From positions 13,221,001-13,285,000 of the forward strand of contig CM049416.1 of the NCBI GenBank assembly GCA_026929865.2: a stretch of DNA of 64,000 bases, written 5' to 3'. Position numbers and translations under genes: made by a program. This DNA comes from Hyperoplus lanceolatus (taxonomy: Eukaryota > Chordata > Actinopteri > Uranoscopiformes > Ammodytidae). The notes beneath the pieces were generated by a model, which made no database searches, had not been told where the DNA came from, and worked only from the letters and a program-made list of their open reading frames with translations. Below are positions 38,715 to 51,900 of the stretch, piece after piece (position 1 is the first letter of the stretch; the number at the start of each line of letters is the position of its first letter).

Positions 38715-40070
38715 CTGGGACAAAGCTAGAGAGAGACAGACAGAGAGAGGAGGAGGTAGATGGAAGGAGAAAGAGACGAAAAAAGGGGGAATTTAGTCTC
38801 CATGGTTTTGTTTATGCTCAAATGACAGTAACAACATCCAATCAAAACAAATCAAAACAGAATGAAGAACCCCAGACATCAAAACTGTTAAAACATCATC
38901 TCTTTACAACATTGGAGAAATAAAATAACACGTTGTGGCAGTTTCCCAAACAATAAAAGATACAGGCCAATCATGTTACCAATAAATATTAAAGATGGCT
39001 TTAAAACTGAGCAATAACTATCAATGAGTATCACTGTCAAAGCATTAGGGCCTAAATGGCCAGACTTAATATATGATAGTAGAGGCATTAAGGCACGAGG
39101 TCACTCCCCTTAAAAGATACCTATAGATATATCGCTGTCCCCATATCAGTTCATTCACTCAAAGCAGTTCTGCATTGGAGATAAAGTGGCTTTTCAAATG
39201 CTTTTATTGTTGTCAGTCAATATGAAAGTTACCCTGCCGCGGTATAGAGGCCTTGATATACACACCGCCACAACACTGGCATCCAAGTTATGGCGAGTTG
39301 CCAGGCAACGTGAGGTGTCAGGAACGAGCGACAGGAACGAGCAATTCACACACAGGAAGTTGATGTTAATGTGTTCGCTGTTGAGAACCTACAATTTTCT
39401 TTGCATACTTTTACAGGGAAATCTAACACTATATAACTTGTGTTTTAAATTCCAGTTAGACAAAGAGTGCTGAAGAAAAAGGTGGAAAATGTATACGTAA
39501 ATCAAAATCCAACAATTGCTTCTACAATAGCACAGAACCAGAATTTTAAAAACTCATTTATAATATCACATTGGCAGGTATACGACAGCTGAAGTGTAAA
39601 TATAAATTCTGAAAAAAAAAAGAATTCTGCTCGTCTCTGACAGTATAAATCAGGAATAAATTAAATGGTGGCATCAGTGCTACTACAAAGCCATAAACTC
39701 AGACATGAATCTTTTTTAACGATGGCATGAACGGGGCTAAAAGTGTGCAGGTGTTATTACTGAACACGTGCAGACCTTCACCACAACCTAAACTGGGAGC
39801 AAGCATGACCAGGCTTACTAACATAATATGTGCTTGGTTTTGGAAGATTTACTTTTCTATCCTTGCGTAGACATTCAGCCTTCATAAAAGATAAACTGCC
39901 CCCCTGTGTTCCTGACCTAGACCCATTTTATCTGCACATTTGTTTTCGCTTTTTTCAGAAAACCTTCACGCGACCAAGGCATTAATGTTCCAGAAATGAT
40001 TCGAACTGCAGCTGCACATTCAAATCAGTGTCTTTCTCGGTGCCCATCTCATTCTCCCATATACACACGA

Positions 40071-40220
<150 letters not shown>

Positions 40221-40599
40221 TCCGGAGGGACCAAGTCAATGTGAGCATGCTCCCGGGCACTGGCCCACTTCATTTAAATCCACCCCCTTGTGCTTCCACA
40301 AACATACATTAGGGGATTACTCACTCAAAGGGTGGAAAGGAAACAACACAAAAGAGCATGCCGCACATAAACACACCTGAGCATGTAATTGTAAACGTAC
40401 ACGCACAGACTGCTAAAGGCAAAAGAGCTGCAATGGATCGAAATCAAACTAGGGAAAGCTCTTGTACAATATACGGAACTACACATAAACGGCCCAATTT
40501 GCACATTTGAATGGGTTTTCAACATTGATATGGGTCCATGGTGTGACCAGATACTCCCAAAGTATAAGAAACAAACAAGCTCTTCTCTTTTTCTCCAAC

Positions 40600-40790
40600 T
40601 CCAACCATGGCCAGTCAGAGACAGGCTCTAAAACGGAGCGCACCAGACAGAGGCTGAAAAGAGGAAATTCAACAATGGCACTGAGAAATATATAGTTGTA
40701 TTTGGACACTACACCATGAAAACAGTTTCTAGTAGAAACCCAAATAACAATTTTGAACCTGAAAATTAGCATAATATGTGACCTTTAAAT
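40600..40790. repeat. Teleost MITE-like fragment
   Basis: The right end reads GAACCTGAAAATTAGCATAA, then a CCTTTAAA end. I recall this as the terminus of a very common teleost non-autonomous repeat. The left end was not found. Confidence 0.4.
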
Positions 40791-41567
40791 TCCTTCTTTA
40801 CTAGAGATGATTGCCTTTTTACTGTAGCAAAAACAGATAGGTAAAAATTCAAAAAGGTTAAAGGCCATAGTAAAGTCATTTCCTTCACAATACTGCTAAT
40901 CAGCACCTGATTGTGTCTGAGCATGCACAAAGAAAAACCTACACAAAATCGTTAAAAGAGCCATGGGAGCTGCTCAGGAGTTTCAGAGAGTTTCAGACAC
41001 AGTGACATCGACCAACAGACAATACGGCCATTCTGTGCTGTGAAGATGACTGGGAAGACTATTGGAGCTGAATTGAGATGACTGGCCCGAGGGCAGACTC
41101 CATAATCCAAATCAAAGCCTTCCACACATTTAGAGAGCGTCCAATCAATCTCTCCGATTTCCCTCCCTCCTCTTCCTGCACAATCCACTATATCTTGAAA
41201 AAGACACTGACAATTTTTTTTTTTGGACTCACTGAAACCTCATTTTCTATCATGATGAAAAGTGCGATTTCATGCTGGGTACTTTTCAGCTCGGGAATAA
41301 GGGGAATAAACTACTTTTGATGGTGGTTTCTTTTTCTTGGAACTGAAGTCAATTCCCAAGGTAACAGTCTCGTGACCTGACTGCCACACAAGAACAAACA
41401 GCTCTCCTGACAATTGAAATTGCAGAGAAGTTTAGTTCTGTGTGGGCCTGATAAGAGTCTGGAAGCAGTGTGGAAGAAGAAAATCATTTTTTTTTGAGAA
41501 ACTCCTGTGCACAACATCACGTGACCATCACACACACACATATATATATATAAAGAGAGTATGGTCA

Positions 41568-41569
<2 letters not shown>

Positions 41570-41646
<77 letters not shown>
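41570..41646. repeat. (GT)n microsatellite, 77 bp
   Basis: Pure array, preceded by a CA/TA mixed tract at 41528-41552. It is complementary to the array at 41816-41877. Confidence 0.98.
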
Positions 41647-41648
<2 letters not shown>

Positions 41649-41811
41649 CAGTGTTTCTGTATGCAATTTGTAACTTTAAAAACGTGCACTCATTGGAGGT
41701 GCAGACTAGCGTAAGTTGCAACGCAAGTCCATCATGTGTCAAGCAATTTTGCATCAATCTTCACAAAATATTTTCTGATATCATAACTTCAATACAGTCT
41801 GTCTTGTCTGA

Positions 41812-41815
<4 letters not shown>

Positions 41816-41877
<62 letters not shown>
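41816..41877. repeat. (CA)n microsatellite, 62 bp
   Basis: Pure array 169 bp after a GT array, so the two could base-pair. Confidence 0.98.
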
Positions 41878-41880
<3 letters not shown>

Positions 41881-43925
41881 ATTGGGAAGGTTTCCAGGGG
41901 TCCGTGCCAACTGCGTATGCATGTTCACGTTTCAGCTCGGAGGGAACAGCTGACACGCTATGTCCGTCCACAACAGGATGTCAAATGAGTCATGGAGATG
42001 TTTCATGCCGGGGTAAACTGTACCATCACAAGTGCTTTGGCTCATAAAAGCCTTTGCCAATGTCGTGTAGTGTGCAGCCTAATTTCGTCCTATCCCTGTA
42101 TGAGGTTCAATTATTTTCCACTGTCGAGCTAAATGTTTTTCTGCTACTAGAGATAATAGCATCAAAGTGCACTGGAGTAACACTTTGACCTCCTGAAGAG
42201 AGAGGAGAGGACACGCTGGATAGAAAAACAGGCTTGTCGTGACCCAGTGGGTAAACCTGGGTCAAGAGACAGCGATGAACCAATACATGAAGTCTATTGG
42301 TGGTGTGCCCTTGAGTAACACTTCCCTATCTTGGCTGATGAAAATCCTGAGAAGTCCGGTTTTTTTTGTACACATAAAAACACACAGATAAGCAATCAAA
42401 GTTGTGTGCTGTCAGCAATGGGGAAATAGTCTTTTTTCACTTCTTTCAATTCTTAATCTGTTATTCTCTTGACATTGTACACTATCTCTGAGGCTACAAC
42501 AGCGATGTCGTCAACAACATTACCTTCCTTTAACTATGGATGCCATTGACTGAGCTTCCATTGATGGTATTGATTTGACCCAAGGCCCAAAGGGGTCAAT
42601 ACCAGCATCAACGTGAGGGTAGCATCCACAACAGCTGACAAACAAAGCGTGTGTTGGCAATTTGAAAAGCATAGCAATTTTGTCACAATGCCATTAAGGG
42701 TCAAGATCCAAACTCTTTCAAGTGTGAACTCTTTATCAAAAGGCACTGTTCTGTCTATATCCTGAAATCCTGAATGTATCTCAATGAAAGAAGATCTGTC
42801 CTGTTAGAGTGAAAAAAAAATACTATTTTTAAAAAAGAGCATTGCTATATTTTGTAGATCAGATAGAGAATTTTTCATATAAATCATAGGGGTTGGGGGT
42901 TATGTTACTGTACGGTTAAAAACAGATCTATTTTTAGCTGTGATAGTCTATTTTCATCTCCTCCGGACAAGAGAAGAAGGAATTGTGGGGAGCTAGTGAG
43001 AACATTTTCTCTTGACTTAAAAAAAAAATCCAAATATTTGTGTAATTTAGGCTGATTGATTGCATCGCTGATGTGTGACTGTAAAATAATGTCTCCAGGT
43101 TGTAGTACGTAGATGGGTTTGCGAGAGTTAACAATTTATTGTCATACAGCAAACACATCATATCTGAGCTGCATGTCGCTGCACGTTTTTTTTTGCCGAT
43201 GTACTGACACCCAAGCAATCTTGATTTTAAATAGCTTTCAGATGAAAGATTGCTGGGTTGACTACATTACATTACAGTCTCTACTTTCTGTATGTACCTT
43301 GATTTTGTGGCATGTGGAGGCTGCTGTCACACGGGGGGCCATTAAACCCTGTGACCTTGTATTGATAAGAACAATCTCTCTCGTCACTATAGGCCACTAT
43401 CTGCAGATTCGTATTGTGCCATGTTACGTGTCCCTTGATGCATATCAATGAAATGCGTAACCAATACATTTCCTGTACATCTTATAAATAAATTTAAAAA
43501 AAGACATGAAAAAGAATTGGTTTGGCATGATTTTCGGATACCACTATTACACCTAAACAGTAAATATGAACTAGACTCTAGAGAAGCCAGTAAGCTTAGC
43601 TTAGCATAAAGACCGAAGCGTTTTAACAATTAATTGTTCTTGTTAATAAATGGTTATTATGAATAACTTACTACTACCCGTTTTAAATTATCTTTCAACC
43701 ATTCCGTCTTCTGTCCAGCCAGAGTGATATGACATCATGACACGTATTGGATCAATTGCCATTACAGTCGATTTAGGCATTCACCATTCACAGAGCTCAT
43801 AAACTACTTCATAAAATGATAGGATATGTATAGCTAAAAAACTTTTTTACCCGAAACCAACCTTTTAATGGTTACTGTACACAATGTTAAACAAGCTAAA
43901 ATTAGCATTTTAACAGCCCAGCAGT

Positions 43926-43964
<39 letters not shown>

Positions 43965-45718
43965 TGCGTGATGTGCACTATTCCACACAGGCATGAGCAT
44001 ATGTGCCCGGCATTTAATCGCGCTTAATGTCTCTTTGTGTCGCTCTCACTTCTCCTCTCTCTCAAACACACAGAAGACTTGACTGCGAGGTAGACATTGT
44101 CAATATGTGGAGCTGTGAAGAGGTGGCGGCTGCATAAAATCAATGCTGGCAACTGACAGACAAACCCAGCAGGAACCTCGGGTGAAACAGGCAAAGAGAA
44201 AATAACAATGAATGAAAAACCCAAGAGGAATGTGAATGAGAATTGATTTGTTGCTTGCTGTTTTTTTCTCATCAAAGGAAAGGCTGAGTGGTGAACCTGG
44301 TCAAACAGCTCTAAAACAGGTGGAAGTGCGAGAGGGAAAAAAGGCAATATTACCATGTTCTGGTATAGTAACACTGTGGACTGGGGGGACCCACATACGG
44401 TTAATGGGGAACATCTGTCAAGACTGTGACTATACAATCCCATGTATATCACTTTGTATATAAATAATGCGTAATACAGGAGTGTGATCGATGTTGAACG
44501 CTGCCTGAATATGAGGCAAATGGTTGAGGAAGCCAAGGGAGATAGAATATGTTTCATGAGGGAAGTTCACAGAGGAAGTAGGCAGTGGCCAGAACAAGTT
44601 GGTGAAAGGAAAAAGGGAGGGAAAGATGTAGGAAAAAGATGTTAAGAGAGGACAGAAGCTATACTGTATGACTCACTGAAGCGTGCTTTGCAGCGTTGTC
44701 ATAGAGCAGGTTGTACTAGGACATTAGATTAGAAACATTGCTTCCCTTTACAAATGTAGGACAAAGGTTAAACAACGTGGAAGAACAAGAACTGTGTAAA
44801 GGCTCCATACACTAAAATAATTCAAACAGTGTTTCAAAACCTTACTGAGAAGACAGAAATACTTAGAGAGTAGACAAGAGAGAGTGTTGTAAGGAATGAG
44901 GAAGATTTTGTGATTCAATTTCAAGCAGATAAACAATGCTACATAGTGGACACATTCATACTGTAGTCTGACTCTTATACAGCCGTGTCTAATTATGGCT
45001 TGGGGCAAAGAGCCCTCTCTCATGCAAGCTACATAGCGTTATTAACGACAAGCGAGATTTGTATTCATTTCTTTGCAAATATAATCTTTCAACGGCATGC
45101 GTTCGTTTTCTATTTGTTAGCCGATATGTGAGGTTAGGGACCAATTTACAAGCAGCTCTTGGATGCTAAAGGTGACTCTTATTTAGTGCTTTATTCAAGA
45201 CAGGTGTGCTGGAAAGTCAACAAACACACTGTGTTGGCAGCAACAGGAATCTCAAAAGAGTCCGAGCATATCAAATCAAGCCTTTTCCTCTTGTATTTTC
45301 TATTTCTCACTGCACATTACAATGACAACTGCTCCGGGTTCAAATAGAACATGCTCAAATACAGGCTTTTGACTCACAACAAAGAACCTGAATCCACATC
45401 CACAGCACTGTAACAGCAATCCTTGTTCACCTTCTTTCACTGGAGGCTCCTATAATTCTTGCGCTGTGAATGTCAGAGGCTGTCATGCGGCGTGCCTTTT
45501 CCCCCTACAGCGTGTGTCCAATGAAATGTCTGAGTCACTCTGTCAGTTTTGGCCTGTAGCCTGTCACTTGCTATGTCATTACTCTCTCTTTCTCTGACAC
45601 ACACACAACCAACACACACACACACACACACAGGGACAGGGAAAAGTCACAAAACAAACACGTGTCACACAGAAGCAAGGAAGAAATGAAAATATTTCTC
45701 ATTCTTTCTTTTCTCGCT

Positions 45719-45758
<40 letters not shown>

Positions 45759-48700
45759 CATTTTTTATCAGAACGATCGCAGCAATAACAAGACACTAGG
45801 GTGAACCATGACAGCAAGGATTATAATACTGACATTAACAACAGACAATGTTGTTGATACAAATCTCACCAAATCTCACCAAATGCAGTAACACAAACAA
45901 TGCTATAAAAGCTGTAAGTATGAACCAAAACAGTGAACTTATAATCTAGAAGTTGAACCCAAACTGGCCATAAGGCTCCATAAAGCCACAAAGAAGGGCT
46001 GCAGATTCAATTATATATCATATATTTTTAAATATAGGCGTCTTCAAACCAGCCTATTTACTTTCTACTTTTCTTTCAGCACGTATAGGTCATTTGCCAG
46101 AACAGATTGTGGGACAGTTAGTTTATCAAAGTGATGGCGTGTTTACCCAGTGTTGCCTAAACAAACAGGTGATAGCATCTTAAACAAGACATTCATCTTG
46201 GGAATGACGTAAGTGCTTTTAATGCTTTGCGACGACCTCTCACTTGGTTCTTCAGGCTATAGACAGCCTGCAGCAGTCAGCAGTTCAAACTGGTGACACA
46301 GGGCTGTCACGGTCAAATCAAAAGTTGTCCAAACAGGTTCACCGACACTGATTAGTATCTTTGTTTTTTGTTTTTATAGCAAAAGCTGCACGTGGAGGTT
46401 GCAGTGAAGCCTGATACTCGGCTAAGGCTTATTGGACATCTATAACACGTGTATTTAAAAGTTTAATACAACTTTTGATATGTTGAAGAAATTGCAAAAT
46501 AGGTGAATTTCCATCTAACCTATCCTGACTATACATTAGACAACACATGAATACAGTACTGAAGGATGATAATTTTTTTGTTGTTGTAATTATACATTTA
46601 TTTCAGTATATCAGCTTTTCTGTAAGCAATGTCACAATTTAATTTACCTGACACACATGCCAGGGAGCTGAATCATTTTTTATACTCGACTTTTGGACCA
46701 AAAGCTTAACAACACGTAACGTAACATAAGATAATGACTTCTTGTGACAATACATTTTGCCCTTTAAACAACATGGTGACCTGCTGTCATGTCTGTCTCT
46801 CCAATCACTGTTTGATCATATAAGATAAAAAATCCTTTCTTCTATTTTTTCCAGGTGGTTTTGTGCCTACGATGCAATAAACCAGTACATTGTCAGACTA
46901 ATCTGAAATGACCTCAAGCCTTTTACATCTTGGTGAAAGAGAAGAATTAAAATAAAAAGTTAAATTTAGAACTGAATGCTCAATATCACATTTTGATAAA
47001 AAAAAAAAAAAAAGCAGTACCTTTCCTACATAGATCAACCACACTATCTGAAAAACATGACTGATTTGGCTGCATTATTGTTTATCATTTCATATTTAGC
47101 AAATGTCAATGTGGCATAGTTTGACACCACATTTTAAAATCTCTATTGGGTGGCGCAGTTCCTTTTTTTGTGCTGCGTATGTTCCCGTGAATAGGCCTCC
47201 CTTTGTATTTAGGAGGGCTTCACAATAATACAAACCTGCTGTCGGATACCACATGAATGCTACTACTGTTAGCTGGAACTATGTGGTCATACTGAGACCT
47301 GCACTTAAACATAACCACACACGTGCACACCCACCCATACCATAGAATGACACACCTTTGATTCTCTTGTCTCCATAAAGCTACACATAAAGGCTATAGT
47401 CAGTGGTGCAAATGATTGCGTGATCAAAGTCTTTAATGCACTGGCAACTTTACATGGGTGGGGTCTATTTCTTCTGAAGATCACAAATGACATGTAACAG
47501 CAAAGCAGGCCATCAGTAAAAACGCTGTTTATATACCGGGAGTTTTATATAGCAGGCAGACCGGAAAAGCCCATGTTTCCTGAACGGTACTAAATAAAAG
47601 TTTACTTTGCTTCACCATCGTAATAATACCATTATTAATTTGACAATAGTGTATTTGACAATACATTACAAAGCACATTACACATTACATTACAATAGTC
47701 ACATATAAATACATTACCTCATTGCAATCTCTCTCTCTCTCTCTCTCTCTCAATCGCTTCCTAAACAAATACACATGCTTGAGCTCCGGTGCTGTAAAAA
47801 CACTAACGCTTTTGTCCAAAGGGGCCGCTAGAATCAACATAAACTGAATGTTCCTCTGAGCTACTTTAATGAGAAATGATAGAGAAATCAGACTATTTGC
47901 AAGCCAGACAAGCATACAAAAATATCCAAGTAGCACTATATATTAACAGTAATTAATAAAACTAAAATAATGATAAATCATATACAATTTTCATATTAGG
48001 ATTTAATCACTGTCACACATCATACTAGGCTGTGTGTGTGAGTGTGTGTCCCACGGTGATGGCTCAGTCCTGGCACAGCAGGGAGTTACTGATGCGGCAG
48101 TCTTATGATGGAGGGATAAACAAAGCCAACCAGTGTGAAGTCAACCACGCACACACTTCCCTTGTTCTCTCTCGTTCTCCGTACACAGGCAGCCACGTAG
48201 CGCAGTTCCTACCAAGTACGTACACACGCTTGACACGCGGTGGAAGGACTTTACCATTAAATATTCTTAGGGAGGTAAAACACTGTAACTACAATTCCTT
48301 CCACCACCCAGACAAAAGAAAAATATACAATGAAAAAATATGTTAGGTGACATTCAGGTGTCCTTGGCCAAAGCAGATAGGCCACCTTTCTCATTGTCAA
48401 TTATTTGGATTGATATTATGAAACAAACTCACCCAAAATAGCACATATTTTATTTATTTTCTCATCCATGAAAAGTAAACAGCATTAATTATGGGTACAA
48501 GGACGGAAACAAAACATGTCCACCAACTAATACAAAAAATGAACTGATTTTGCTCCCCTATTCACAGCTTTCCACACTGACACACAATTCTATGCACCAT
48601 GTGCAAAAGCAGAATGAGCACATAATAAATCTATGCAATAGCCTGACACTGTATGCATGTTTCACCACGTTATTCAGTTTGTGGGTGCTTAAGGCTGAAA

Positions 48701-51665
48701 AATCTTACAGATTACACTGGCCGACTTTGTCAGCCTGTCTCAAAAGCAAATCCTAACCTAATTAAAGAGAATCTGTGAATATATATAAAAAAAATCTTCT
48801 TCTGCCCCCACTATACAGTATGCAAGTGTTGTCCAAATAAGCAGCCAAAGGATATTCAAAGACACTGCTCTTCTGAACATGAGGAGACCACGACGTCACC
48901 ACATTTTTTGGCTCTGCTGGTCAACACACAGTGCAACCAAATGCAGTGGTTTCTAAGAACAGGGTGGATATCCAAAAGGTGGGTCACGTGTAGATAAAAA
49001 TAGTTTCCCCCTAAAATCTTCTGATGAGAAGGGAAGCGAAAGCTACTGCTGACTATATTAAGAGCACCAATGCCTTCAGGCTGAATGGAAGAACACAGTT
49101 AAGGTCAAATCCATGAAGTGTTTTGTTTTGTTCATTTTCCCATCAGCTGTTGAACAAGGTGTGAAATTGGGATGGTGCCTTGAACTTAAGACTACATAAC
49201 CTTATCAAAGCCTATTCAAGTGCCAACAATTCTGTGTTTTCCTAGCAAGGTTTTCTATTGTTGGGAACGCAAGGCAACGGCAGAACATGCTGTGCTGAAA
49301 AAATAATCCACATATATACTACACACACACCCATGTCAGTCGGCCTATCCCCTCCCGGACTAACTCACACTATACAAACCAACATTCAGTGCAAAATCTA
49401 CTGGAGCTTGTTGAATGCACACGCAAAAACACAGATATATTCTTTCCGTAGACGCTGATTAAGCTCAGTCTTCGGGGCGTAAGAAGCTTCCTGTGCTTAT
49501 GGATGAAGTAATTAACTTGTGACAGGCTTATTCAACTGGGCGTATTTCTGGTGTTGCTAAGTGTATGTTTAATTCACTTAGGCAACGACAACGTAAACGT
49601 TTAAGACAAAAGGCGTGTTTTGTTTCTTTTTTTTGTCTTGTCCACCACATGCACAGTCCTGTTTTTGAGAGCACAAACGGAGACACAATGAGAGGAATAT
49701 TATTCAAGAAAATAAGGGAGAGAGGCCGCTACTATGTCTTATGATCAATCAAATTTGCCCTGACAGTTCTCTACTATTCTTGGAAGCTATGTTTAGCCGC
49801 ACACTGCTGCCTGGCTGGCACACTGTCAAAGACTGACTTCTTTTATACATTCAAATTCTCTGGAGAATTGTACTCTCCCAGTAAAACACATGACGTTATT
49901 GCTCAATAGCCATGCACACAAGTTCTGAATTCTTTCTTTGCTCCAATTGCAAATCAATATCTTGCATAAATGAGCTCCATGTGGTAAACTGACTGTGGTA
50001 CTGTGTGTGGGTACTATATCGTGACCAATATGATTTTCTTGGGAACACTATTGCTATACATAAGTAGTACATGCGCATGAGCAACAACAGCAGGGGATCG
50101 CAGTTTTTCTCTCTCTCTTTCTGAGAGAGTTGCATAGGGGCATACCTACACTTTGCAAATAATGACGCTGTATTAAAGAGTGAAACTTGTACAAGAAGAA
50201 GGCACTGATTAAAAATGCAAAATGGGATTCATTCAAAAAAAATACAAGCAAACAACACACTGCTCCATGAAATATCCATGGGCTAATCTCAAGCAATAGT
50301 GGACAACTAGGAATGTTTCTGAGTAAGTTTTGGTCAAGACAGATCGGCTACCCAGCCCATCAACTATGCATGAGATGACCTCACATTTTGTGGCAAACCA
50401 AAAAGTCACAAGGACGCTGAAATGGGATGGGCACACACACAAGCAGCGTTACATATGTATTCAGTAACACAAAAAAATGCAATTCCCTGTAGGGATCAGT
50501 CAAGTAGTAATTGTGATGCTGAATATCACTGTCAGTAGACCTATTTGGTAAAAATCATATTTATTTGGTAAAATAATCACTAAGAAAGAACATCCCTGTT
50601 TAAAAATGTCAAATCATCATATCAAATTAAAAGCAAGTCCCCCCACAGCCTTACATGAAGAGAAGCAATCAGTCTTCAGGTCCGCCCTTTGACAACAGAA
50701 AATCAACTTGTGCCATCTTACATAAGAAGATAATTATTTTGTTCAAGATATAATTACTACACAGTCCAAAAGGGCTGGGTCCACACAGAAAGCACTAGCC
50801 TGCTGTCTTGATCTGGAAAAAGCTATATAGCATGGATGGATGGACACCTAAAAAACACATGTCTTTTTATAAGCATGATGAGCCAAAACAGGACTGTCAA
50901 GAGTTATTAGATGCATTAGCCTTTACAGAAAAAACTACTAGCATCCTGTTGGCAATGGCATAATTATTTTACAATCACAATAGAAGCAAATTGAGCCACA
51001 CTTGGGAAAAAAAGGAATGCTCTAATGTTAGGCACAGGCAGAGCACAGAGGAGTCAAAACAACACTGGCGAGCAAGCAAGACAAAGAAAGCCCAAACTCC
51101 AGCCAGACTACCTTCTTTTTGACAGCTTCCAACACAAGTCCCACACAAAGGGCTCGTTGTTTTTTCCTTAACCTCACGCTGTTGCAAGAAATGCCTCATC
51201 TTAAATTTGCCCCCAAGATGTGTTGACAAAGACAAAACCACAAGCGGCCCATCGACAGACTATCGATGGTGATGGTTTGTTTACACCGAGCTAGCGGTAC
51301 TGGCTAGTCCGCTAATAACAGCTGCGACATCCGAAAGAAGCGAAATAACTATGGAACGGAGCTTGTCTCGATTTTGACAGCTCTCCACATCGATGTATTT
51401 GCCTTTAAATGTTCCAAATACTGCCTCCGTTTGAGACGGAGAGAGAAACAAAGAGAGCAGAACTGGGCTTTGTTGCTCGCCTAGCAGATTATGCTTCTCC
51501 CTGTTGTTTTGACAGCCAGAATTAGCCAGATAGCAGAGCTGCTAGCAGGGCATGTTACGTTCACAGACGCTACGCTGGGGAAGTCCTGTGGTTAAACATT
51601 TTTCAAACAAGCCATAACAACGAAAAAAACAAGCTATTATGAACATTGTCAGGAGCGTGACTCAC

Positions 51666-51831
51666 CTGGCCCTGCCGCCTGAGGAGGGGTCCGTCCTCTG
51701 GGTGCTGTGACAGTTGAATGAGAGAGTTGTAGTCGCTGCTGTGCCGTACTCCCCTCCGCTATGAGGGGTGACTGACTGTCGCTAGACCAGACTGGATCAG
51801 GGACTGGATCCTCGCGACATGAGGGAGGCAA
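51666..51831 (-). other. adipor2: Probable adipor2 first exon (5' limit unknown)
   Basis: A CpG-containing segment ends in a good donor, CCAG|GTGAGT. An ATG at 51831 opens a frame that, spliced to the exon at 38714, would stop after four more codons, so it would act as an upstream ORF. A different frame of the same exon is open from 51758 to the donor (31 codons, including SDYNSLIQLSQHPEDGPL) and splices in frame into KVLSEDL, but has no ATG and is closed upstream by a TAG at 51759-51761. Exon identity is inferred from position and donor only. Confidence 0.5.
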
Positions 51832-51900
51832 TCACCGCGTGACGCCACTCGCATGAGCGTCAGGAAGCCAATCAGATCGACCGATGAAAGAAAAAAAAAC
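51832..51900 (-). promoter_or_regulatory. adipor2: Candidate adipor2 promoter
   Basis: Just upstream of the putative first exon the + strand shows TGACGCCA (CRE-like, 51841-51848), a second GCGTCA and a CCAAT box (AGCCAATCAG near 51868). CpGs are denser than in flanking DNA. No TATA box is evident. Confidence 0.35.

Noticed and set aside
43927-43963. CRISPR-like spacing of CA arrays in 31-46 kb
   Set aside because: Arrays differ in length and spacing, and there are no spacers or associated genes; the genome is vertebrate.
44024-44557. 177-codon open frame on the - strand in the adipor2 intron
   Set aside because: It has a true ATG but irregular, hydrophobic composition resembling AT/CT-rich non-coding DNA, with no family resemblance and no exon signals.
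51160-51241. A possible adipor2 AUG exon MRHFLQQRE ending GAG|GTTAAG near 51170-51200 on the - strand, in the phase needed for KVLSEDL
   Set aside because: The donor is weak and such ATG-plus-GT coincidences are frequent; there is no independent support.
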